64,000 nt of DNA from Macrotrachela quadricornifera (taxonomy: Eukaryota > Rotifera > Eurotatoria > Philodinida > Philodinidae), in contig JAJEKB010021263.1 of assembly GCA_022393335.1 (NCBI GenBank), positions 1,009,290-1,073,289 on the forward strand, in the 5' to 3' direction. Below the pieces are notes generated by a model. It had not been told where the DNA came from. It did no database searches and saw only the letters and a list, made by a program, of their open reading frames with translations. Positions 23,101 to 32,899 of the stretch are shown here, piece by piece (positions within the stretch are counted from its first letter, which is position 1; each line of letters begins with the position of its first letter). The translations under genes were made by a program, and so were the position numbers.

Positions 23101-26100
23101 AACAAATTAGTAGATAAAAATAATTTTTTGAAACTTTTCGAGAATTGTTACACGATTCATGGAACTGTTCTTTACTAATGTTCGTATCAAGTATGATTTA
23201 AATGTAACTCACGCGAAGGGATACCAACGGTTCAAACGCTGTTGAACCGGAACTATGTGCATTATGTAGATCCTAATGAGTTATGAATATCGTGAAAAAA
23301 TTTGGGCTATTAGTTTATTGCTAAGGAGATATTGTACTTTTACATTATTCTTTAAAAAGTGAATACCGTGGCTCACCCACAACGACATCAGAAAAACTGA
23401 CTTTTGAATTTTTATTTGAAACTTTGCATAGAGACAGGTCTTATCAGGAATATTTTACTGTGAAAGTTTGATATCTTTCGATTTTCTTCTATCCTTAAAT
23501 ACGAGCATCAAATGCGCCCATATATATGAACGATTAGGAAAACGAAAACATCTGAAACATTCACAATAAACTATCTCATTAAGGCTTGTCTCTGCGCAAA
23601 GTTTCAAGTCGAAATTCGAATATAAATTTTTCTGTTTTCCTGAGGGGAACTACGGTATTCATTTAAAAATACTGTAAAAGTGCAGTACTCCATAGCGATA
23701 AGCTAGCTATCCGAACCTTTTTCAAGGTATTCATAACTCATGTGGGTCTACATAATGCGCAAAGTCTTGACTCAGAACCGATTGAATAATCAATCAATGA
23801 TCTATCATCATCAGTTGAATAAAATCGACTTTTAGTTTAAACAATTCAATACGTGCAAGACTATAATACTCGTTACTTATTTGTTGTATGCGCTCGATTC
23901 TTCGAAAAACATATATGAACTTCATAATAAAAAGTCTTATGTTATTCCGAGATTGTTTTCTAAATATACCTATGATATATGAAGATATATTTTTTTTTAT
24001 TATAAACTGAAGTATATTATTTTATTTTTATATATTTTACATGTAAAACTTCATATTTAAACTATGTTTAAAGATTAGTTAATTGAATATATAAATTCTT
24101 AATAATAATGCTCTCGTGATTTGTTCGTATGACTATTCTAAACATTGATTATATATTCGTAAAAAACAAAATTTAAGATGAAGAAATGATATTGTAATTT
24201 ATTCTCCTAATTTTAATAATTGTATTGTTGTCATCTGAGTATACAAAAATAAAATAAGATAAGATAATAAATTTATATTTGAAAATATTGTTTACATTTA
24301 AAAATTTATCCTTATCTGTGGATTTCTACAGTACATTTGTTAGATAAAATCAAATGATCAGAAAGAGAAAATGATAGATATATATAGATGTTTTTTTATA
24401 ATACCAGGTGTCCTAAAAGTCCCTTCTTATATTTAATTTAACTTTATCAACAATTTTTTTTTTAAATGATAATTGGTATACCTTTTTTCATGTTCGCAGA
24501 AAAACATTATGCAGGGTTTCTTCTTTAATAATTTCGATTTGTTGAATCATCCTCTTCTTCAAAATTTTTAAGTAGTTTCACACATATCTGTTATAATATT
24601 GGATAACAAACACAATTAATATATTTGAACTCAAATAAGCTGATTATTCGATTTCTGTTTTTGATGGATCAGCGATTCATCAACAAAATTAGTTTGATAC
24701 CTTCGATAGCTCTTTTTATCGGACTTCACAAAAAAATATCACTAAGATGTTTTTACAATATGATATAGCACTACTACATTCTCGACGCCAGTTCACTCAG
24801 GACTGAACAATAAGTTTCATACTCGATAATTTGAAAGAGATGGAACAATCTCATGGGCTTTACATTAACCGTGGGTGAACCCATGGGAAAACAACCACTT
24901 TTCTCGAAAAAGTTTTTTTTTATGAAGTCTTTTTCTTCTATATAGGTGTATAGTCAGTGTTTTATCCAGGATTTTTTGATACGTCAAATCTCAGCTTCAG
25001 AGCATGGGTCCCATTTGAAACTTATAGTGGATGATATTGGAGTTAAATAATGAGGTTTTATGAAAAAAGTTTTGTGATTAGAGTTTGCGAACACGAAATA
25101 ATTTTTTTGCTTGCCCCCTCGGGAAATATTTTCTGCTGTTTATAGTATGGCATATTTGAGAATACCACAGTAGGCTACATGAAGTTCCATCGACAGATTT
25201 CAAATTTCATCGAAAAATAAGCATCCGTTCAAGAGTTATAACGTTTTGCAATTTTGCTCAAATTTTTGCAGCATCTGGAAAAATTGCAAAACGTTATAAC
25301 TCTTGAACGGATGCTTATTTTTCGATGAAATTTGAAATCTGTCGATGGAACTTCATGTAGCCTACTGTGGTATTCTCAAATATGCCATACTATAAACAGC
25401 AGAAAATATTTCCCGAGGGGGCAAGCAAAAAAATTATTTCGTGTTCGCAAACTCTAATCACAAAACTTTTTTCATAAAACCTCATTATTTAACTCCAATA
25501 TCATCCACTATAAGTTTCAAATGGGACCCATGCTCTGAAGCTGAGATTTGACGTATCAAAAAATCCTGGATAAAACACTGTTTAAAGATCTATATAATTT
25601 AACAGAGCAGAATGATTCAATAAATTGAAATTATCAAAGAAGAAACATTGCATAATGTTTTTCTGCTAATATGAAAAAAAGTTAAATTTTTGTATTTCAA
25701 TTAATTATGATAGCTTTTGAGAGTACTTTAGAAGTTTGTTCATAAACATAAAAATTCACTGTATTCAACAATCATTTTAAAAAAATTTGCTGATAAAGTT
25801 AAATCAATTAGCAAAGCTATATGAAAAAAGTTTTCAGAAGAGACTTTTGAGACATTTCATATTCAATACGATTCTTTTTCGAACAACATTTGTAATTTAA
25901 AAATTATTTGTCTTAAATTCGAATTTGTATTATTTTTTGTTTAAGTGCGACCAGATCTACCAGAAGGATATTTTAATAAGGTTTTACTTCATCGATGGTT
26001 GAATTTTTTATATACATCGGAATCGATCGGTTTGTAAATGAAAATAATTCATAAGATAAAGTATAAAATTCTTTTATTTAGCTCAACAGGTCACTGTTTT

Positions 26101-26269
26101 TGAACAAGATCTTTGTCAATTAGTAGAACAATTGGAACATTTTGTCTTTCTTGATATTTACGGTGCAATTCCTTATCAAAAAGTACAAGCTTATCGTTCA
26201 ATGATTCAAACTCGTTTTCCTAATTGTCGAAATCATACTGATGTATCAAGATTTTGTCTGTGGCTTTGA
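11181..26269 (+). CDS. F-box protein with leucine-rich body, nine exons, 711 aa
   Basis: Exons 11181-11694, 13377-13711, 15734-16155, 16209-16339, 18735-18875, 19806-19936, 20078-20267, 25946-26029 and 26082-26269 join in phase across GT-AG introns to 711 codons plus TGA. Residues about 4-45 form an F-box (LPNEILIIIFSYLSWFEMLN), the Skp1-binding part of SCF ubiquitin ligases. The rest is a long Leu/Ile-rich region resembling irregular leucine-rich repeats, which would bind a substrate. The C-terminus (VRPDLPEGYF ... RFCLWL) fits a bdelloid F-box family as I remember it. Introns of 53, 141 and 52 bp remain small; the others (1.7, 2.0, 2.4, 0.9 and 5.7 kb) are full of transposons. A pyrimidine-rich tract plus CAG lies 6 bases before the ATG, so a 5' leader splice is possible. 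An AATAAA lies near 26365. No stop or frameshift is seen in the joined frame. The substrate is unknown. Confidence 0.85.
12707..13284. mobile_element. Long-TIR foldback element in F-box intron 1
   Basis: Arms of about 230 bp in inverted orientation, starting AAATAACGGATGATCCAAAA on the left and closing with its diverged complement on the right, around a spacer near 12920-13060. Arm identity is high but not perfect. The terminal GATGATCCAAAAGTT resembles the element at 16511-17088. The open frame at 13082-13300 is one arm, not a gene. Confidence 0.8.
14530..15655. mobile_element. 1.1-kb element with about 130-bp inverted ends, F-box intron 2
   Basis: The stretch around 14565-14685 (containing TAGATAGCAGAGATCGAACA) recurs inverted at about 15515-15635 with few mismatches. 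Between the arms are two diverged units sharing TTTCAAAAGATGCGC (about 14980 and 15190) and the DINE-1-like element at 15305-15513. It is a composite of nested insertions, all non-coding. Confidence 0.75.
15305..15513 (+). mobile_element. DINE-1/HINE-like element, intron 2 copy
   Basis: Perfect 11-bp inverted repeats TGTGAAACACG (15305-15315) and CGTGTTTCACA (15465-15475), then a stem-loop AATTCC-GTA-GGGATT and GGGTGACACAACTTTTCT. The inner part has one unit of CCACAGGCCGTGACC, the motif that is expanded into a minisatellite in the 21956-22483 copy. Confidence 0.65.
16511..17088. mobile_element. 578-bp long-TIR element in F-box intron 4
   Basis: Inverted ends of about 140 bp: left TCGAATGTTCCAAAAGTTTG, right end the diverged complement closing GGAACATCCGG. 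TA is present on both sides (16509-16510 and 17089-17090), which suggests a Tc1/mariner-type target site. The arms contain the TTTCAAAAGATG motif also found in intron 2. Frames at 16457-16687 and 16689-16904 lie in it and are not genes. Confidence 0.8.
17892..18126 (-). mobile_element. R2 MITE, inverted copy in F-box intron 4
   Basis: Minus-strand relative of 6330-6629, with GACAAATCCAATATTGAATTC at one end, the shared core as ATCGCTCATTTAATCAATAC, and GTTGATCGACCTGAG at the other. It is more diverged than the other copies. Confidence 0.7.
18132..18452. repeat. Foldback repeat in F-box intron 4
   Basis: Inverted arms: AGTTAACACC ... GAAATATGAAAAATACATTTG on the left, its near complement ending GTGTTAACTTTC on the right. 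The arms continue inward through a GATCGTTTCGATTTTTGGAA dyad, so almost the whole 320 bp folds. The frame at 18206-18397 is the inside of this hairpin. Confidence 0.75.
19183..19390. repeat. Inverted repeat in F-box intron 5
   Basis: Left arm from ATCAGCTATATAGTGCTGAT through ATATCATGTACAAAGTC; right arm the diverged complement from ATTTTGTACATGATATAG to ATTATCAGCATTATATAAC. About 70-bp arms. Just upstream is a purine-rich run of GATGAG repeats (19155-19178). Confidence 0.7.
20423..20519. mobile_element. 97-bp hAT-like MITE
   Basis: Ends CAGAGATGAG and CTTATCTCTA are inverted, and the 8-bp flanks ATTAGTAG/GTTAGTAG match at seven positions, as expected for a hAT target duplication. The interior carries inverted GTCCTGTCC/GGACAGGA motifs. 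It lies in F-box intron 7. Confidence 0.7.
22085..22404. repeat. Degenerate minisatellite of GTCACGGTCTGTGA units
   Basis: About eight diverged units with core CGGTCACGGTCTGTGA spaced irregularly by 20-60 bp. Units are partly self-complementary (GTCACRG/CTGTGAC). It forms the core of the surrounding DINE-1-like element. Confidence 0.75.
22405..22420 (+). repeat. Run of 16 G
   Basis: An uninterrupted 16-base G run, exceptional in this AT-rich DNA, at the edge of the minisatellite. Its true length may differ from the assembly. Confidence 0.9.
23233..23790. repeat. 560-bp imperfect foldback in F-box intron 7
   Basis: Arms of about 230 bp: the left contains GTGCATTATGTAGATCC and the right GGTCTACATAATGCGCAAA; they remain complementary inward through GAATACCG and the AAACTTTGCATAGAGACA stretch. 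Identity is about 80% by eye, so it is older than the palindrome at 24955-25580. Confidence 0.75.
24404..25860. mobile_element. 1.46-kb long-TIR element in F-box intron 7
   Basis: The left end CCAGGTGTCCTAAAAGTCCC follows TA. The right flank (about 25600-25860) carries the diverged complement, including the AGAAAAACATTATGCA stretch found on both sides. The ends resemble the GTTCCAAAAGT ends of the intron 1 and intron 4 elements. It contains the perfect palindrome 24955-25580, probably a later insertion. No transposase is seen. Confidence 0.7.
24955..25580. repeat. Perfect palindrome, two 301-bp arms and 24-bp spacer
   Basis: 24955-25255 and 25280-25580 are exact reverse complements in every base I compared, separated by 24 nt. 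The arms are less AT-rich than the surroundings and have no long open frame. In the F-box pre-mRNA this part of intron 7 would fold into a 301-bp duplex. It may be a young foldback transposon; it could also be an amplification or assembly artefact. Confidence 0.9.
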
Positions 26270-27551
26270 TTTCGGATTTCTTATGTATCTTTAACAAATA
26301 GACGTTAGAGATTATTATTGATAGTCAACAATCTGTTTTTCTCTATTAATTTTTTGTGAAATATAGAATAAATAAAGAAGAAAGTTGGTTTGTTTGTTCT
26401 TCATGCATTTGGACATGGTACAAGCAAATGCGACGAAATTTTTCGGGAACTATTCTCTCATCCAAAAGAAGATCAACGATTACTTTTTGTCGAAAAAACA
26501 TCGATTGTCCAGCTGCAACAGGTCCTACCTATGTATCTGACCAATGAGATTGTAGCATTCGGTAGTATCGGAGAACTACTGAGCAGCACATTGTGACCAA
26601 GCACAAGACATGTATCTCGAGATGTTCGAGGATACTGAGCTTCAATCTACGATCCATTCGCCTCGAAATCTAATTGGTTGGCCCGCAATCGATAGAAATT
26701 TAGTTGCTAAGAAACCACTTGACCAAACTTGCGCTTTGGGAAAAGAGTCAGATAGAAGGTTTTTAGAAGTGGTGAGTTCGAATTATGGGTCGAATCACCT
26801 CAAAATCTTATTAGTTAGCCCGAAATCAATACGAATCGAGTTTTTGGGAAAACTCATACTACTGGATGATCGGAGGAAGGGCATTAGGGATCAAAAGTTT
26901 ATCGAGCTCGATACCCTATTGGAACATTCGTAGCTCTACTGAGTGATCCATGTCACATTCAAATTGAGTTTTAGGGGAAAGAGGTTCCTGGGAGTCGTGT
27001 ATGATGAGGATTTCAAATAAATAGTCTATGAGATGCAAAATTTGTTCGTCATAGATATCGATAGCTCCTTAAGTTGCTCAAGGGTCTATCCCACAAAAAT
27101 CTTTCTGTCGGTCTTTTTTTATGACCAATCGGAAGTCAATATGATTGCAGCAGTAGTACAAAGTACAATATATCGTCGTCGTAATTGTTTCGATCAATGC
27201 ATATTATGAACGCGACATTTTACTTAGGTCAGTCCAAAAGTAGTGAGAGTGACACTTTAGTCCCTTGTAGTATGATTTAAGAAACTTTCTTTCTATATAC
27301 TCTGATAGAGAAAAGAAAGCTCTATCATTCTATGCTATTTGTTCGGTATTGAACTAATATCATAATGAGAAAATTTCGATAAGAACTATTTTTATTCAAA
27401 AGTAGCTAGTAGTAGCAAACTATAACGAGTATAGTACTTTTGTATCTCGCATTATTATCAATTAATACTTTGTATCAAAAAAAGAAATATACCACAAGAT
27501 GTAGCCTGAAAAGCTCTACAACTTACACTGAACCGCTTATTTTATAATTGT
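26270..27551. other. F-box 3' flank and old repeat-like DNA
   Basis: An AATAAA at about 26365 may be the F-box polyadenylation signal. A 68-codon frame at 26390-26596 (FVLHAFGHGTSKCDEIF...) has protein-like composition but no recognised family or splice context. From 26640 to 26960 two or three diverged tandem units share CTCAAAATCTTATTAGTTAG-like sequence. GGTCAGTCCAAAAGTAGTG at about 27230 resembles a mariner end but has no partner. Confidence 0.45.
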
Positions 27552-27856
27552 GGGTTACAAACTTGATGGATACCCCAAAATTGATTTATCAATGCGACTT
27601 CATCTATGCATTATAAAAATCTGATATTTTTATCACTTATACTACATATACAATGCTATTCATCTATTGCTATTTGAAATCTAAATATCACTAGAAATGA
27701 GAGTTATTATGCACATCTTTGTGTTTATTGTACCAAACGTGCTTTACATCGTCTATGTTAATCTATACCATTCCTATGAAGAAGTTTGAAAGAAAACCGA
27801 AGATGAGTATATAGCTTCGTAAGCGATTAATAAAAAGATGCCACTTATCATTTTGT

Positions 27857-29915
27857 TTATCTACGAATAGGATGTTTATTTGAGTTCAAATTACATAAAG
27901 CAGCAACGACTTGTATAACTTTAGTTATTTTATGGAAATCATCGACACGTCCTCTGTAAAAACCATCAACAATAGCATAAGTTTTAAGACGTTGATTAAT
28001 GTTTTCAATCGCTGCTCGTGCACTATTAATATCACGATTGAAATCTTTATCTTCTTGTGTTAATTCACGTCCACGAGGTTTCTTTCTTGGAGTGACTACA
28101 TATTCTTTACCGATATACGCCTTGTCACCAATAATTTGTACAGATTCTTCAATATATTCGAACAATCCTGATTCTCGAATAACTGTAATGTCATGTGTAC
28201 TTCCATGGTAACATTCAGAAACATGTACTATTCGGTGACAAAAATCACAAGCTATTTGCACTTTTATTGTATAATTTGTTGGACTTTTTGCATGATAATA
28301 TTCTTTACGTTGTTCTGAACTATGCGGTTCATAAATTGCAATAAGAGTTAAGTCAACAATTAATTTATGATCTTGTTGAGGTCCATGTGGTGTTCTTCTG
28401 TTAGGTAGATCAGCAGGTAAAGAAACAAATGCTGGATATACACAAGAATGTAAAATATCCACTACTGCGGATAAGAAATAATTCACCACTTGTTGACTAA
28501 TATTCAATTCTGAAGCAATGTACGGCACGGCCAAGCGTTACGGAATTTCATTTTTTCGACTTGTGAGATAAATATCTCCTCAACAACAAGAGAAATGCTT
28601 CTGAAATTTTGAGCATATATAGAGATAAACTAGTTCTATCAGCAATAAAAATTTCATTGAATTACCACGAGCCATAGCGAAGTTATTTGAAAAATATCCT
28701 TCGTTATGGAATTTCAAAAAATGGACAACATTTTTAGGGATGACTCAGATTTAGCATTTTTCTACGAAACTAAGCTACCCATAAATGAACGTTCTATACA
28801 AAAGTTGCTCAGTTTTTCACAAACTCTTAAAATATCATGTCGTTTTCGCTATAAGACAATCCCTTCGAATAAGGCAACTTAAAAGGCTGATCGTTACGGA
28901 ATTTCAAATGTTACGGAATTTCATCAATTTTCTCTTTTTCCACGGAGGACAGTGTAGTGCTATTTTTATGATAATTTTAACAATGAAATCTAACTTTTTT
29001 TATTCTGTAGCGCTTAAGAATATTATTTTCTATAAATCGATTAGTTTATGTTCATCTTCTTTTAGAAATTTCATTGAAAATTTCGTTCATTATTCTGACA
29101 AAAATGAAAGGTTAAAAAATGAAAAAACAATGAAATTTCGTAATTATTTGTGTTTTTAAACTCGTAAGAAAGACAAATGATATTAGTTTTATATGTCGGT
29201 TGAGTAACTCGGAATACCGAAGAAACTTAATAACATTTCAAGATCATACTCTCTGTAATCAATTTTTTTTCTGCATTTTACTGATTTTAAACCTTCTCCA
29301 ACGAAGGGGACCGATGGCTGGCCGTGCCCTGTAAAGTTCAGAATGATAATGTTTTAAATACCAGAATGTAACCACAAGCAAATTCATAGGAGATAAATAG
29401 GATGTGGTGGTACTGTTCGCTAGTAGTTTGTCTCTATGAGAACAATAATTTATTAATGGTTCTTCACAGAGAGAATATAATTCTTGTACTTGTTCGACAT
29501 CATGTCCGGTATGTTGTATGCAAGATATATCAGTGCGTTTCCATTCTGACAACGGACATTGATCTAGAATATTTAGAAGAGTGCAATAGCGATTTATTTT
29601 TGACTAGTATTGTAGAAGCAGATAATGAGCTAAGATATTCATGCGTAAATAAAAAAATCGATGTTACTTACTATCATCTACAATTTGAGAGCGTCGCTGA
29701 ATATCTTCCATTTGTTTTTGTTTTTCTTCTTCAAATTCTGGTGTACAATAACTGTAGTTGTCACGATGACGATAATAATTAGTGTACAAACCAGATCTTC
29801 CCGAGCCAGTACGTGTCCAAGTAAGCATCGAATCGCAATCAGTACAATATTTTTGACGATCACTTGGAACAGATCTATATTCAGCACAATTCCATTCAAT
29901 TTGTGAAGAAAACAT
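27857..29915 (-). pseudogene. DDE_Tnp_4-type transposase, split by an insertion
   Basis: Exon 1 (29915-29672, ATG) has a Cys-containing N-terminus and ends in a GT donor; exon 2 resumes at 29563 after an AG and runs in frame to about 29331, with a helix-turn-helix-like stretch (SPMNLLVVTFWYLKHYH). The frame resumes at 28522 and continues to a stop at 27857. Catalytic signs: first acidic residue in IVDLTLIAIYEP, second in IGDKAYIG, final Glu in AAIENINQRLK. Without the 808-bp insertion it would be about 380 residues, normal for Harbinger/ISL2EU transposases, which cut and paste their element in the nucleus. As it stands the gene is interrupted. Nothing else in the frame is broken, so inactivation looks recent. 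Confidence 0.8.
28523..29330. mobile_element. 808-bp insertion inside the DDE transposase
   Basis: Flanked by GTA on both sides (28520-28522 and 29331-29333), and removing it restores the transposase frame. Ends CGGCACGGCCAAGC and GGCTGGCCGTGCC form short inverted repeats. Inside, GTTACGGAATTTCATT (28537) recurs near 28898 and 28912 and inverted at about 29129-29144, so a second element may be nested in it. The superfamily is unknown; it has no transposase. Confidence 0.8.
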
Positions 29916-30286
29916 AATTCACGTGTACTATGTATTTGTTATCGATAGAAAGTTTGTTAGAGAAAACGAAGAACAAAGGAAAGTGAAAATAAAATCTCAG
30001 CTAGAACAAGAATGACTTGATTCACATATATCGCTAGAATAGAATGGATAAAATATAAACCGACTACAAAATGTAAACAAATACCATGTGACACATGTTT
30101 GGTCCAATAAACCCAAAGATGTACATAATAATCCTCATTTCTAGTGATATATATATTTGAAACGGTGATAGATGAATAGCATTGTATATGTAATATAAGT
30201 GGTAAAAAAATCAGATTTTTCTAATGTATAGATGAAGTCGTATTGATAAATCAATTTTGAGGTATCCGTCAAGTTTGTAACCCTCA

Positions 30287-32362
30287 AAGAATATCCTCCT
30301 ACACTTTGGATCGAAAGTCAAGAAGGAACTGGCTTCGCCTTCTCTTTTTCTTTTTCAATGCATCTTTAGCTAATTCGTATATCTGCAACAACCAATTACA
30401 TCAGAATGAATTCCCATACAGAGACCGTCACAGGGCACTTTTTTTCGCCCTGCCCTGCCCTCAGGGCAGGGCAGGGCATATAAACAGGCTTCATAATTAA
30501 ACGAATTGAGGACCTGATAAAAATATCGTGGTCATTTTAACATACAATACTCGTCTTTTACTAATATTGCTTGGAAGAGTTTTATGAGATATTTTTGGAG
30601 AACACCAAGATAACAATGAGGAAGATTTGATCAAAATTAGATATATCTGCACAAAAATAATGGAATGTTCAGACATTTGTGACCCCTAAAACACTCGTTA
30701 TTGATATTTCAAGTTTTCACATCCTTTTTTCGGGCTTTTGAAGCAAAGTTTATTTTGAACAACATTTTTAAAAGAAATTCTTAATCGAATTCAATGCTCA
30801 ATCTTTCACAAATGAATAAAATATATGGAAGAGACATCCCATGTAAAAAAAACTGATTTCAGGAATCGATTAAAAGTCGATTAAAATCATACAATTAAAA
30901 ATCAATAATTTAAGCAGTAATAATCATAATAATTGAAATAATCGATTAAAACCTGATTTTGCTATGATTGTTAATGCTTAAATTATTGAACTTTAATTGT
31001 ATGATTTCAATGGATTTTTAATCGATTTTGGCCTCTCTAGAGGTGATTTTTTTTCGTATTTTTTTACGTGGCATTCGGTGTTTGAATGATGACAATAAGT
31101 AAAATGAGGTTTACAGCAACAATAATATCAACCATAGTCGTGACAGTTGTGCTGAAACATGTCAATCGTCTTCTCATTGGGTGTATTCCACCTTACCCAG
31201 TGTTTTATAAGTTCGGCTGTTTATCATCCATGCTGCTTATAATTTTCGTAAAGCAAATCCTTGTTTACTTATTTTGTCACATATTTCTATTCTTAAGAAA
31301 GAATCATACAAAACAGAAACTTTGTGCGCTTATTCTGCTTTAGATTAGTAGAATAACTAATTCCCTATGTGGTTAGCTTTTTTACGGTAGTAAACCGTAT
31401 AATAGATTCTACCTTTGCTTGTTGCTCATTCGAAAGTGCGTTTTGCTTTTGTTTGAGCTGCATCCACGGTATTTAATTTTTTTGTACATCCAGTTGATAA
31501 AGTTTTGTTTAATATCATAAAATTAGAAGCAATGCATTGAAACGCATAAGGTGAAATTTGAGCGTTTGTTAATAGGGTTCTACGAGAGAAAGAACTAAAA
31601 ACTGTGGTTGCTATTTGGACGTCTTGATAGACACATCCATATATGAGAGTAATAGAATATTGAAATAAAACTGAAGCTTCTATCAACTAAACTCAATGTA
31701 TAATGACAAACATTGATGACATATCAGAATCAACAAAAAACATGAAAATCTGAAAAATTGTACTATGATAAGCTATGACGGCATGAAGTTTAAGATAAGA
31801 TTTTGTCGATGGTTATTTTAACTATTTTTGATATAAACAATAGATATTCTATGGAAATCTTTCTCTAATTAATGTTTCTAGAAAAAAGTTAGCAGGGCAA
31901 AAAATTCTGCCCTGCCCTGCCCTGGCAGCAGGGCAGGGCAGGGCATCAGGGCGGGCAGGGCAGCCCTGCCCTGTGACTGTCTCTGTTCTCATACTTGGAT
32001 TATTGGGTTTCCGTGGCTAAGTCTCTATGTTCTGGCGCAAAGTGGAAAAACATTGGACGACCTACTTCAACAAAGAAGTATGAATTCTCAGTACCACCAT
32101 CACAATTTACTGATCAGTTAAACAGTGGAATGCATTTGCCTGTCAAGGGAACCCGAAGGAGATGCGCTAACTGTAGCACAAACGAAGTGCAAGTTCGATC
32201 AACCATCGAATGCTCTAATTGTAAACTGGTCTTTTGTGTAACAGATGAGAAAAACTGTTTCTATGAGTACCATAAACATTTTATCTAAAGATTTTAAGTC
32301 AGGTTCAATAAACTCATGAAAAGAAGAGATTTCCAAGAAAAAAAAACTTCGTCTTGAAAGGG
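30287..32362 (+). pseudogene. piggyBac-type transposase, 3' part, split by a hAT-like element
   Basis: 30287-30418 reads the end of the piggyBac catalytic domain (LDRKSRRNWLRL, then NASLANSYICNNQL). After a 1.57-kb insertion, 31994-32288 continues in frame with the basic linker and the C-terminal Cys-rich zinc domain (GTRRRCANCSTNEV, then C-x2-C, then CF-x-EYH), followed by a stop. The 3' terminus ...CTTGAAAGGG plus TTAA at 32363-32366 matches piggyBac ends and target. The 5' two thirds are missing. It once encoded a cut-and-paste transposase. Confidence 0.85.
30419..31985. mobile_element. 1.57-kb hAT-like element inserted in piggyBac remnant
   Basis: Ends CAGAGACCGTCACAGGGCA and TGCCCTGTGACTGTCTCTG are inverted with few mismatches. 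The 8-bp flanks TTCCCATA/TTCTCATA match at seven positions, and dropping one copy restores the piggyBac frame. Subterminal arrays of GCAGGGC/GCCCTGC (30445-30480, 31890-31975) are strongly palindromic. A 9-bp-scale dyad around 30860-31030 folds as well. No transposase is visible, so it is non-autonomous. Confidence 0.85.
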
Positions 32363-32563
32363 TTAATAAATAAATTCTTCTATTAAATTTATTTATTAAT
32401 GAAAAAAAATTGAAATTCATTTATAAAGTAGTAGATAAAAAAATTGTATTCCGTCATACATATTAATTAACTGATGAACTAAGAAATAATAACAAAAAAA
32501 CTAGTCTAAATAATTACGACTAAGATTATTTTGCCTTTGTTATATAACTATATCTACTTGTAG

Positions 32564-32792
32564 TGAATATACTTGTTCGGATATTTCATTCGGATATTTA
32601 TCTTTAATTCGTATTGTTTCACTTGTTCATCAACGACAATATCGTCAATTATCAGCATTTATTTTACCAAATATTACTGGAAAGGAACTGAATGAGACAT
32701 ATCGTCCATTATTATTACAACATAATAAAACATTTGATGTTGTTTTACATATCCTAAATACAATTAAAGGAATATCACGCATACCTGTTTAA
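32564..32792 (+). pseudogene. Orphan terminal exon of an unknown gene
   Basis: After a TAG acceptor, 76 codons read without a stop to TAA with good protein composition (YTCSDISFGYLSLIRIVSLV...). No partner exon is visible upstream, because the preceding DNA is piggyBac 3' end and AT-rich spacer. I do not recognise the family. It may be a 3' gene fragment cut off by transposon insertions. Confidence 0.5.
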
Positions 32793-32899
32793 ACAAATAA
32801 TTTATCGTCTAATCTTCGTCAACATATAACTTCTTCGTATTCTTGCCAACTTCGACTATGATAAAAATTATAGAATCATATTTCTTTCTTATATAGTTT

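Larger units (their letters stand above)
27552..30283 (-). mobile_element. DDE DNA transposon with about 200-bp inverted ends
   Basis: Starts GGGTTACAAACTTGATGGAT and ends with its complement; the inverted ends run about 200 bp with good identity (both include ACAATGCTATTCATCTAT). Inside on the minus strand is a two-exon DDE transposase gene, itself split by an 808-bp insertion. Size without the insertion is about 1.9 kb. I could not find a clear target duplication. The transposase suggests the PIF/Harbinger or ISL2EU group. Confidence 0.85.

Noticed and set aside
23220..23260. tRNA-like GGTTCAAAC motif
   Set aside because: It is part of a simple GGTTCAA/TTGAACC hairpin with no cloverleaf around it.
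28785..29159. 124-codon plus-strand frame
   Set aside because: It lies in the non-coding insertion inside the transposase and follows its inverted repeats.
29402..29906. Plus-strand frames of 126 and 81 codons
   Set aside because: They are antisense shadows of the minus-strand transposase exons.
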